The notes beneath the pieces were generated by a model that was given only the letters and a program-made list of their open reading frames with translations, searched no databases and was not told the DNA's origin. From positions 1 to 7,768 of the forward strand of contig CBDTYW010000181.1 of the NCBI GenBank assembly GCA_965364735.1: DNA of 7,768 bases, read 5' to 3'. This document shows, piece after piece, positions 1-5,520 of this stretch (positions within the stretch are counted from its first letter, which is position 1; every line of letters begins with the position of its first letter). This stretch comes from CBDTYW01 sp965364735. Lineage in GTDB: Bacteria > Actinomycetota > Nitriliruptoria > Nitriliruptorales > Nitriliruptoraceae. A program made the translations under genes and the position numbers.

Positions 1-122
1 TTGCCGATCGCGACGAGGGCGGCCCGGCGAGCTGGGAGGCCCTCGGGCGGGGCGTCGACGTTCGAGGCGTTCGCGGCGGCGAGCTCCTCGGCGGTGAAGG
101 GGTTGCCGTCGAAGTCGCTCAT
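1..122 (-). CDS. rsmB: Probable 16S rRNA m5C967 methyltransferase RsmB (N-terminal 40 codons only)
   Basis: Only the start of this gene is present; it runs off the left edge. The ATG (120-122) overlaps the fmt stop codon in an ATGA junction, so it is translated right after fmt. The visible product begins MSDFDGNPF, has an acidic, Ala/Pro-rich leader of about 28 residues, then LPARRAALVAIG (residues 29-40). Actinobacterial RsmB/Fmu proteins usually have a flexible leader followed by a P-A-R-R-A-A helix that opens the NusB-like RNA-binding domain, and rsmB commonly follows fmt. If correct, the enzyme methylates cytosine 967 of 16S rRNA in the cytosol using SAM. The catalytic domain is not in the window, so the call rests on gene order and a short N-terminal match. 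Another small gene in the operon is possible. Confidence 0.55.
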   Translation of the reverse strand, partial: MSDFDGNPFTAEELAAANASNVDAPPEGLPARRAALVAIG

Positions 123-1075
123 GCGTCGGCCTCGGGACCCACCGCGCCGAGGACCTTGCCGGTCGGCTGGTGGCCGTTGCGCCACGCGTCGGCGTCCATC
201 GCAGCCTTGCCGGCCGGCTGGACGCGGCGAGGGACGAGCCATCCGTCGGCGGTGGCGATGCGTGCAGCGCGGTCGATCGTGCCGGGCTCGACCCCGGGGG
301 TACCGGCTTCGAGGTCCGCGGCCAGCACCTTGAAGCGCTGCCCGTCCAGCGTCGTCCACGCTCCCGGTCGTGGGCTCGCCGAGCGGATCAGGTCGACCAG
401 CTCCGCTGCCGGGCGGGTGAAGTCGAGCGCCACGTCGTCGGTGGAGATCTTCGGGGCGAGCGTCGCCCCGTCGGCTGGTTGGGGCGTGGGCGTCGCTCCG
501 CCGACGAGGTCACGGATCGCGTCGACGAGCACCGGCCCGCCGAGCTCGGCGAGGCGGTCGAGCAGCGTCCCGGTGTCGTCGCTCGGGGCGATGTCGACCT
601 CGACGCTGCGCAGGATCGGACCGGTGTCCATGCCCGCGTCGAGGACGAAGCACGTCACCCCGGTGACCGTGTCGCCGGCGCGCAGCGCGTGCTGCACCGG
701 CGCCGCGCCGCGCCAGCGCGGGAGGAGCGAGAAGTGCAGGTTGACGAAGCCGGCGCCGCCGGTGTCGAGGACGTCGTCCGGCAGGATGGCGCCGTAGGCG
801 ACGACGGCGACGGCGTCGAGGCGCAGCGCTCGGAGCTGAGCGATGATCTCGCGGGGCTTCTCCGGCTGGAGCACGGGCAGCCCAAGATCCGTGGCCGCGA
901 CCTTGACCGCCGGCGCGACGAGCGCCTTGGACCGGCCCCGTCGGCGATCAGGGTTGGTCACGACGGCGACGACGTCGAGGTCCTCGGCTGCGTGCAGCGC
1001 CGCGAGCGCCGGGACGGCGACGTCCGGGGTCCCGAAGAACGCGAGACGGGCGGGGCGGGGGGTCACGGCGGTCAT
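119..1075 (-). CDS. fmt: Methionyl-tRNA formyltransferase
   Basis: Transfers the formyl group of 10-formyltetrahydrofolate to Met-tRNA(fMet), producing the initiator tRNA for bacterial translation; acts in the cytosol. The 318-residue product has the usual length and order. FFGTPDVAVPAL (13-24) opens the Rossmann-like formyltransferase domain. NLHFSLLPRWRGAAPVQ (112-128) is the family signature, with the catalytic Asn112 and His114. VTGVTCFVLDAGMDTGPIL carries the catalytic Asp150. The C-terminal OB-fold tRNA-binding domain (about 208-318) includes the typical KIS and PGAW elements. The start is ATG (1073-1075), overlapping the def stop as ATGA, and the stop overlaps the next gene the same way, so expression is probably translationally coupled within def-fmt-rsmB. 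There is no clear Shine-Dalgarno, which fits coupling. Nothing suggests damage or transfer. Confidence 0.97.
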   Translation of the reverse strand: MTAVTPRPARLAFFGTPDVAVPALAALHAAEDLDVVAVVTNPDRRRGRSKALVAPAVKVAATDLGLPVLQPEKPREIIAQLRALRLDAVAVVAYGAILPDDVLDTGGAGFVNLHFSLLPRWRGAAPVQHALRAGDTVTGVTCFVLDAGMDTGPILRSVEVDIAPSDDTGTLLDRLAELGGPVLVDAIRDLVGGATPTPQPADGATLAPKISTDDVALDFTRPAAELVDLIRSASPRPGAWTTLDGQRFKVLAADLEAGTPGVEPGTIDRAARIATADGWLVPRRVQPAGKAAMDADAWRNGHQPTGKVLGAVGPEADA

Positions 1076-1662
1076 CGTCGCCCGAGCAGGAAGCCGCCGC
1101 GCGGCGGCTCGTCGGCGTCGATGCCGTGCTCGGCGCGGTAGGCCCGCATCAGCTTCATCGCTTCCTGCTTGTCATGCCGGGCGAGGTGATCGATGAACAT
1201 GATCCCGTCGAGGTGATCCATCTCGTGCAGCCACACGCGGGCCTCGAAGCCCTCGTACTGGCTGACGTGCTCCTCGCCGTGCAGGTCCTGCCATCGGATC
1301 TCGACGCGCTGGGGACGCTCGACCGGGTAGAAGAGGCCCGGGAAGGACAGGCATCCCTCGTCGTCGTTGAGGAGGTTCTCGTCGTCGGCGTCGATCAGCA
1401 CCGGGTTGACGATCCCGCCCCCGAGGACACGAGCGTCCTCCCCGAACTCCGCGGCGAAGTCCGGACCGCGGTCGACCTGCCAGGTGAAGAGGCGCTTCAG
1501 GACTCCGACCTGTGGGGCCGCAAGCCCGACGCCGGGCGCGGCCAGCATCGTCTCCATCATGTCGTCGGCGAGCCGTCGCAGACGGGCGTCGAACGACGTG
1601 ACCTCCTGCGCCTTCTGACGCAGGACCGGGTCTCCGAAGATGCGGATGGCGAGCTGGCTCAA
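1072..1662 (-). CDS. def: Peptide deformylase
   Basis: Removes the N-formyl group from newly made proteins; a cytosolic, ribosome-associated metalloenzyme that works with Fmt. All three family motifs are visible in the 196-residue product: GVGLAAPQVG (44-53), EGCLS (102-106) with metal ligand Cys104, and HEMDHLDG (146-153) with metal ligands His146 and His150 and catalytic Glu147. Length and N-terminus (IRIFGDPVLR) are normal. The start is TTG (1660-1662): an in-frame stop lies at 1678-1680, and the next ATG (residue 35) would cut into the fold. A weak AGAAG sits 8 nt before the TTG. It is the first gene of the def-fmt-rsmB operon and is separated from the upstream HNH gene by 112 bp with its own possible promoter. 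The C-terminal tail after about residue 165 is charged and ends in an Arg-rich stretch. Confidence 0.97.
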   Translation of the reverse strand: MSQLAIRIFGDPVLRQKAQEVTSFDARLRRLADDMMETMLAAPGVGLAAPQVGVLKRLFTWQVDRGPDFAAEFGEDARVLGGGIVNPVLIDADDENLLNDDEGCLSFPGLFYPVERPQRVEIRWQDLHGEEHVSQYEGFEARVWLHEMDHLDGIMFIDHLARHDKQEAMKLMRAYRAEHGIDADEPPRGGFLLGRR

Positions 1663-1699
1663 CGCGTCGACTTCTGCTCAAGGTGCTGTGGGGCCACGG

Positions 1700-1705
1700 A
1701 TCGTA
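1700..1705 (-). promoter_or_regulatory. Possible -10 element for the def-fmt-rsmB operon
   Basis: The minus strand reads TACGAT here, matching the TANNNT form of an actinobacterial sigma-70-type -10 box, in the 112-bp gap between the HNH stop and the def start. It would give a transcript start near 1693 and a leader of about 30 nt. No good -35 hexamer is seen at 16-18 bp spacing. The call rests on one short match in GC-rich DNA. Confidence 0.3.
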
Positions 1706-1774
1706 CCGAGATGCTGCGGCCGTCCGGGTCAGGGTCGGTCCCGTCACCGGGGTCCTCGGTCCGCAGCCGCGAGC

Positions 1775-3157
1775 TCACGGGCACGAACGCGCGATCGCGC
1801 AGACGCTGGTCGGGCTGTCTGCCTCGGGCAGAGCACTGGGCCAACGGTGAGTGGCCCGCGGCCGGTGTTCCGGGCGGGCGTGGCGCGGCATCAGGTTCTT
1901 GGTCGTCCACGGCTCGTGGCCGAGGTTGTCGGGCGTGGTCGCCCCTCCGTCGTCGAACGGCTCGTGGTGGTCGAGGTCGCACAGCGCGGCTGGGGCGTCG
2001 CAGCCCGGGATGAGACATGCCGGGAAGCTCGCCGCGATCGTGTCGCGCAGCCATCCGGGCGGCCGGTGTCCGAGCCGGCCGGTGCCGAGGTGGCGGCCGT
2101 CGGGCTCGTGCACGATCAGCCGGACATCGGCGCCGAAGTCGGCCCAGTCGCGCACGGTGCGGGCCGACACGTTGACCGCACCGCCCGCGATCGTGGAGAG
2201 CAGCCGGCCCGGCTCGTCGGTGATCCCGGCGAGCGCTTCGAGGGTGGTGGTGACGAGCATCGTCGGCACGGCCGGCCGGGTGCTGTTCTTCGCGGTCGTT
2301 CCTGTGAGCTCGTCCTGGGCGATCGCGACGAGCGCGGCAGCACGCGCGCTGCCGAGGACCTGGCGGTCGGTGTCGCGGGCAACGTCGCGATCGGCCCCGC
2401 CGGTCGCGTGCAGGGTCGAGGCGTCGAGCAGGGTCTCGGCGGAGATCCGCCGGGCCAAGGCCGCGGTGAGCGTCTGGAACCCGGCCGCGGCGAGGCGGCC
2501 GTCGAACGTGCCGCCGCCGAGCAGGTCGGGCTGCAGGTTCAGGTGTTCGCGGGCGTTGGCACGGTCTTCGTCGCGTTCGAGCAGGTTGGTGCGGAACAGC
2601 GCCAGCACGTCGATCGTTTCGCGGCGGACCCACTCGGCATCGCGGCCGTGGGAGTCGCGGATGATCTCGGCGAGGTAGGCGTCGAGCAGGTCGCAGGTCC
2701 CCGGCTCCAGCCGCCAGGTCAGCGTGGCGATCGCGCGAACCTGCGCGGACGACAGCGCGCCGGACTTTGCTGCGGCGTCGAGCGCCGGAAGCTTGGCCCG
2801 TGCCGTTGCGACACGGTGGACGGCTTCGGACTCGTCACGGGTGAGCCGGACGTCGGTGGCGAGCAGCGTGCGGGTCGACAGCCCGTTGCGTGGGAACGCG
2901 GGCAGCGCCGCGATGGCGTCGACGAAGGCGACGTCGATCCGGTCACGCAGCGCACCGAGCGCAACCACCCGTGCCTGCGCTGCAGGCAGCCCCGCAGGTG
3001 CTGCAGCGACCAGCAGGTCGACCGCGAGATCGAGCGCTGATCGGGCCTCTGCCACGGAGGCAACCGGTGATGCGTCAGCGGTCGGGGCGGGAACAACGCT
3101 CCGCGCAACCGGCCCCGCAGGGCTGGCAGCGTGGGTGAGCGAGAGGTGAGGCGACAT
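1775..3157 (-). CDS. DUF222 / 13E12-repeat-family HNH endonuclease-like protein
   Basis: The 460-residue product follows the DUF222-HNH (13E12 repeat) plan. A long helical DUF222 region (about 35-370) includes RLTRDESEAVHRVATARAKLP (split here as RLTRDESEAV / HRVATARAKLP, 104-124) and the SSAQVRAIA segment. A linker LGTGRLGHRPPGWLRDTI (357-374) leads to a C-terminal HNH region: Cys381-x4-Cys386, CDLDHH (393-398), then TTPDNL (407-412). The usual final C-x-x-H-H element is absent; the sequence instead has ARPEHR with His431, followed by a tail I cannot align to the family. The fold may bind metal and nick DNA, but activity is uncertain. The family's role is not settled; members occur in many copies in actinobacterial genomes and behave like dispersed repeats. 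ATG (3155-3157) is chosen because an in-frame stop lies 9 bp upstream. A LexA-type box lies 22 bp before the start, suggesting induction by DNA damage. Gene is monocistronic by its flanks. Confidence 0.88.
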   Translation of the reverse strand: MSPHLSLTHAASPAGPVARSVVPAPTADASPVASVAEARSALDLAVDLLVAAAPAGLPAAQARVVALGALRDRIDVAFVDAIAALPAFPRNGLSTRTLLATDVRLTRDESEAVHRVATARAKLPALDAAAKSGALSSAQVRAIATLTWRLEPGTCDLLDAYLAEIIRDSHGRDAEWVRRETIDVLALFRTNLLERDEDRANAREHLNLQPDLLGGGTFDGRLAAAGFQTLTAALARRISAETLLDASTLHATGGADRDVARDTDRQVLGSARAAALVAIAQDELTGTTAKNSTRPAVPTMLVTTTLEALAGITDEPGRLLSTIAGGAVNVSARTVRDWADFGADVRLIVHEPDGRHLGTGRLGHRPPGWLRDTIAASFPACLIPGCDAPAALCDLDHHEPFDDGGATTPDNLGHEPWTTKNLMPRHARPEHRPRATHRWPSALPEADSPTSVCAIARSCP

Positions 3158-3163
3158 GGATGA

Positions 3164-3169
3164 AGCCTA
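3164..3169 (-). promoter_or_regulatory. Possible -10 element of the HNH gene (leaderless transcript)
   Basis: The minus strand reads TAGGCT, a TANNNT -10 match, ending 6 nt before the ATG at 3157. Transcription would start at or next to the A of the start codon, giving a leaderless mRNA, which is common in actinobacteria and explains why no Shine-Dalgarno is seen. With a 17-bp spacer the -35 region falls at 3187-3192, inside the LexA-type box. Confidence 0.4.
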
Positions 3170-3179
3170 CCCGTCGAAG

Positions 3180-3193
3180 CGAACATGAGTTCG
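3180..3193. promoter_or_regulatory. LexA (SOS) box upstream of the HNH gene
   Basis: The 14 bases CGAACATGAGTTCG form a perfect CGAAC-N4-GTTCG dyad, the core of the Gram-positive/mycobacterial SOS box (consensus CGAACRNRYGTTYG); only one position of the central four departs from consensus on either strand. It lies 22 bp before the HNH start codon and covers the expected -35 position, where LexA binding would block RNA polymerase. In Mycobacterium tuberculosis, as I recall, some 13E12-family genes belong to the LexA regulon, so position and gene family agree. It lies only 48 bp beyond the hairpin that ends the methyltransferase operon. Confidence 0.68.
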
Positions 3194-3241
3194 ACTGCCT
3201 GTGGATGGGGCGAGCGCCGCACAGGCCGTCCGGCGAGAGAA

Positions 3242-3260
3242 CACGCGGCGTCGCCGCGTG
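3242..3260 (-). terminator. Hairpin terminator after the acyltransferase-methyltransferase operon
   Basis: CACGCGGCG and CGCCGCGTG form a perfect 9-bp inverted repeat around one central base (in RNA an 8-bp stem with a 3-nt loop). It begins 13 nt after the methyltransferase stop on the minus strand and is followed there by TTCTCTC, a short pyrimidine-rich run rather than a clean U tract. Placement between two minus-strand genes with separate control fits a terminator. A protein-binding palindrome is the alternative. Confidence 0.5.
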
Positions 3261-3273
3261 CGCGAGGTCGGGA

Positions 3274-3963
3274 TCAGCCGAGGCCGGTCGCCGTCGTGCT
3301 CGGCCGCCGTCGGGCGCGGACGACCACGTCGTCGTGGTGGTGGGCGCCGCCGGATGTCGCGGCGATCGTCCGAGGGCGGTCCTCGTCGACCTCGATGGTC
3401 CAGTCCTCGTTGAACAGCGCGAGGACGTCGCGGGGCTCGTGGTAGCTGTCGAGGTCGAAGCCGTGCTCCTTCGCGCGGGCACGGCCGTCGTCGGAGAGGA
3501 CGTGGGCGACGACGAGGAGCGTCCCGCCTGGGGCGACCGCGTCGACGAGCTGGCCGAGCGCATGCGGATGCGCGCGCAGCACGGGCAGGTACTGCAGCGA
3601 GACGAGGTCGAAGGACCCCGGCGCCGGCGGGTGCAGGTGCAGATCGACGTGCTGGAAGTCGATGTCCAGATCACGGGCGGCGGCGGCCGCGCGGGCGCGC
3701 TCGATCGCCACGCCGGAGATGTCGGTGGCGGTGACCTGCCAGCCCTGCTCACCAAGCCAGACGGCGTCAGCGCCCTCGCCGCAGCCGACGTCGAGCACGC
3801 GGCCCGGCGTCAGCCCGGCGACCTCGGCGACCAGCGCCCCGTTGGGGTCGTCGCTCCAGATCCTCTCGCCCCCGTACACCGCGTCCCAGCTCGCCGCGCT
3901 GTCGGGCTTGACATGCTGCTGCGGGCTCGGGCGCGCGTGGTGCTCGTGATCGCCCTTGCTCAC
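3274..3963 (-). CDS. Class I SAM-dependent methyltransferase (TehB/UbiE-like fold), substrate unknown
   Basis: The 229-residue product is a single-domain Rossmann-fold methyltransferase. SWDAVYGG (25-32) and IWSDDPNGAL (35-44) precede motif I VLDVGCGEG (56-64), which binds SAM. Asp81 at the end of strand 2 should hold the ribose hydroxyls. FDLVSLQYLPVL (118-129) is motif IV, and VAPGGTLLVVAHV (143-155) is the post-motif strand. This arrangement is common in proteins annotated as tellurite-resistance or small-molecule methyltransferases; the sequence does not name the substrate. Histidines cluster at both ends (His6, His8, His9 and His208-210). The start is GTG (3961-3963), overlapping the acyltransferase stop as GTGA, so the two are translationally coupled. 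A hairpin follows the stop. M. tuberculosis also carries methyltransferase genes between priA and fmt, as I recall, but homology to those is not established. Confidence 0.88.
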   Translation of the reverse strand: MSKGDHEHHARPSPQQHVKPDSAASWDAVYGGERIWSDDPNGALVAEVAGLTPGRVLDVGCGEGADAVWLGEQGWQVTATDISGVAIERARAAAAARDLDIDFQHVDLHLHPPAPGSFDLVSLQYLPVLRAHPHALGQLVDAVAPGGTLLVVAHVLSDDGRARAKEHGFDLDSYHEPRDVLALFNEDWTIEVDEDRPRTIAATSGGAHHHDDVVVRARRRPSTTATGLG

Positions 3964-5399
3964 GCCTCGGCGCCGCCGTCATCGTGCGGCGTCGCCTTCG
4001 ACAGCGCGTCGAGCTCGTCGCGCATGAGGTCGATGAAGGGCCAGAGGTCGTCGACCATCTCGCGGTCGGCGATCAGGCCGATGTTGATCTCGTCGAGGTA
4101 GGAGAACACCGTGATGTTGAAGCCGACGCCGTCGGCGATGGCTGAGAGCGGGAAGATGCCCTGAAGCTTCGCGCCAGCCATGTAGACGGGGATCGGCGGG
4201 CCGGGGACGTTGGAGATCACCACGTTGAACGGGATGCGGACGTGGTCCGCCCAGTTCAGGTTGGTGATGGCGCGGGCTGCCAGCGCGAACACCGCCGGGG
4301 CGACGACCTTGGTGACGTCCTGGATGAGGTCGGCCGGGACCGCGTTGCGCTCCTTCGCGACCTTCATGGAGCCGGACTGGGTCGTCAGACGTTCGACCGG
4401 ATCGGCGATGTTCGTCGGCAACGTCGCGATCATCGCGGAGACCTGGTTGCCCATGGAGCCAGCCTGCGCTTCGGTGCGCACCGAGATCGGGACCATCGCC
4501 TGGAGCGGGGCGGCCGGCAGGTCGCCGTGCTGCAGGAGGTGCTCGCGGAGCGCACCGGCGCAGACCGCCATGAGCACGTCGTTGACGGTGACCCCGTGGT
4601 GGTTCTTGATCCGCTTGACCTCGGTCAGCGAGAGCGATCCGTACGCGAACCGTCGGTGCGGCGAGAGCGCGGCGTTGAACATCGTGCGCGGTGCCTGCAT
4701 CGACGGGCGTGCAAGCGGGCTGGTCCCCCGGTCCATGAACGGCACCGGCAGGTCGGCGAGACGGGCCAGCTGCGGGAGCGAGGTCACCGTCCGGAACGCA
4801 GCCCGCGCCGTGCGCCCGGGAGCCTTGACGAAGCCCTTGGCCGCGAGCAGACCGAGCATCGTGTTCGACGGCATGCGCTCGGTCGGCCGCCTCGAAGGCG
4901 GCGCCGGCCGGGCGGGCGCATCAGCTTCGAGGTCGAGCAGGATCGACAGCATCTCGCCGCCGGACACACCGTCGATGGCTGCGTGATGCGTCTTGCTGAG
5001 GATGGCGACGTGGCCGGACGCCAGCCCCTCGATGACGTAGCACTCCCACAACGGACGCGACCGGTCCAGCGGGCGCGCGTGGATGCGAGCGGCGATGTCT
5101 GCGAAGGTCCCCTCGTCACCGGGCGCGGGCACGGCGATGCGGCGGACGTGGAACTCGAGGTCGAAGTCCGGATCGTCGATCCAGTACGGCTGGTCGAGGC
5201 CGAAGGGCACCTCCACCAGACGTTCTCGGTAGGGCCCGAGCAGATGCAGGCGCTCGGCGATGAGCGCCTTGACCTGCTCGTAGCCGAACCCGTTCGGCGC
5301 CGTGGACGGGTCCACGAGGATCACCGAGGCGACGTGCAACGGCGTGTTGCGCGTCTCGAGGTTCAGGAAGGTGGTGTCAAGGCCGGAGAGTTGTCGCAT
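3960..5399 (-). CDS. WS/DGAT-family acyltransferase (wax ester synthase / acyl-CoA:diacylglycerol acyltransferase)
   Basis: Joins an acyl-CoA to diacylglycerol or a long-chain alcohol, making triacylglycerol or wax ester for storage at the membrane surface. The 479-residue product has the usual length and all main family blocks: LSGLDTTFLNLE with TPLHVAS (4-26), PLDRSRPLWE (110-119), the active-site HHAAIDG (138-144, second His catalytic, with Asp143), TVNDVLMAVCAGALREHL (271-288), PISVRTE (304-310), GNQVSAM (317-323) and the C-terminal SNVPGPPIPVYMAGAKL (396-412). The open frame extends to 5492, but I start at ATG 5397-5399 because MRQLSGLDTTF is the family's N-terminus and the longer version adds unrelated Arg-rich residues. 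It is divergent from the secreted-protein gene and its stop overlaps the methyltransferase start. Which substrate is preferred cannot be told; many actinobacteria hold several paralogues. Confidence 0.94.
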   Translation of the reverse strand: MRQLSGLDTTFLNLETRNTPLHVASVILVDPSTAPNGFGYEQVKALIAERLHLLGPYRERLVEVPFGLDQPYWIDDPDFDLEFHVRRIAVPAPGDEGTFADIAARIHARPLDRSRPLWECYVIEGLASGHVAILSKTHHAAIDGVSGGEMLSILLDLEADAPARPAPPSRRPTERMPSNTMLGLLAAKGFVKAPGRTARAAFRTVTSLPQLARLADLPVPFMDRGTSPLARPSMQAPRTMFNAALSPHRRFAYGSLSLTEVKRIKNHHGVTVNDVLMAVCAGALREHLLQHGDLPAAPLQAMVPISVRTEAQAGSMGNQVSAMIATLPTNIADPVERLTTQSGSMKVAKERNAVPADLIQDVTKVVAPAVFALAARAITNLNWADHVRIPFNVVISNVPGPPIPVYMAGAKLQGIFPLSAIADGVGFNITVFSYLDEINIGLIADREMVDDLWPFIDLMRDELDALSKATPHDDGGAEA

Positions 5400-5406
5400 G
5401 CCTGCG

Positions 5407-5412
5407 ACTGTA
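5407..5412 (-). promoter_or_regulatory. Possible -10 element of the acyltransferase gene (near-leaderless)
   Basis: The minus strand reads TACAGT, a TANNNT match, 7 nt before the chosen ATG. The transcript would begin at or beside the start codon. No Shine-Dalgarno is visible upstream of the ATG, which agrees with leaderless initiation. The -35 position (about 5430-5435) does not resemble TTGACA. Confidence 0.35.
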
Positions 5413-5418
5413 ACGGGA

Positions 5419-5433
5419 ACGCACATGCGTGCG
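5419..5433. promoter_or_regulatory. Inverted repeat in the divergent promoter region, possible operator
   Basis: The plus strand carries ACGCA-CA-TGCGT (5419-5430) and an overlapping CGCAC-ATGC-GTGCG (5420-5433), both perfect 5-bp arm dyads. They fall in the spacer between the expected -35 and -10 of the acyltransferase gene and in the 121-bp gap shared with the secreted-protein gene, so one regulator could act on both. The arms are short and GC-rich, so chance is a real alternative. Confidence 0.28.
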
Positions 5434-5477
5434 CGCCCCCGTGCGTCGGCTCGCAGCATCCTCGAGCACCGTGGGAG

Positions 5478-5483
5478 TAGGGT
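5478..5483 (+). promoter_or_regulatory. Possible -10 element of the secreted-protein/membrane-protein pair
   Basis: TAGGGT fits a weak TANNNT -10 box and would start transcription near 5490, leaving a leader of about 30 nt that contains the ribosome binding site at 5506-5512. The -35 position (5455-5460) shows no match. It is the best candidate in a short, GC-rich gap. Confidence 0.22.
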
Positions 5484-5505
5484 CAGGAACACGACGACCT
5501 CACGG

Positions 5506-5512
5506 GCAGGGG
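5506..5512 (+). promoter_or_regulatory. Ribosome binding site deciding the start at 5521
   Basis: GCAGGGG lies 8 nt before the ATG at 5521, good Shine-Dalgarno spacing. It decides between this ATG and the far upstream in-frame starts of the same open frame, which lie antisense to the acyltransferase gene, and between it and the two ATGs at 5533 and 5536. Confidence 0.5.
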
Positions 5513-5520
5513 CTCACGCC

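Noticed and set aside
170..1141. A 323-codon plus-strand open frame
   Set aside because: It lies antisense to fmt, whose catalytic motifs are intact; the translation is Arg/Asp/Gly-rich without a recognisable domain, as expected from the opposite strand of GC-rich coding DNA.
1659..2633. Possible frameshift of the HNH C-terminus into another minus-strand frame
   Set aside because: I read both other frames through 1681-1960; neither yields a C-x-x-H-H element or a family-like tail, so a simple one-base error does not restore the domain.
1640..3040. A 466-codon plus-strand open frame, longer than the HNH gene it faces
   Set aside because: It is antisense to the DUF222-HNH gene, which has clear family motifs; the plus-strand product is low-complexity Arg/Gly/Val with no domain and no ribosome binding site.
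3160..4101. A 313-codon plus-strand open frame
   Set aside because: Antisense to the methyltransferase with its SAM motif; it also crosses the LexA box and the terminator hairpin. Treated as a shadow.
4242..5480. A 412-codon plus-strand open frame
   Set aside because: Antisense to the WS/DGAT gene with its complete HHxxxDG signature; the composition is again Arg/His/Gly-rich.
5400..5492. N-terminal extension of the acyltransferase to 5492 on the minus strand
   Set aside because: The added 31 residues (Arg-rich, two Cys) do not belong to the family, whose N-terminus starts at MRQLSGLD; the extension would also fill the divergent promoter gap.
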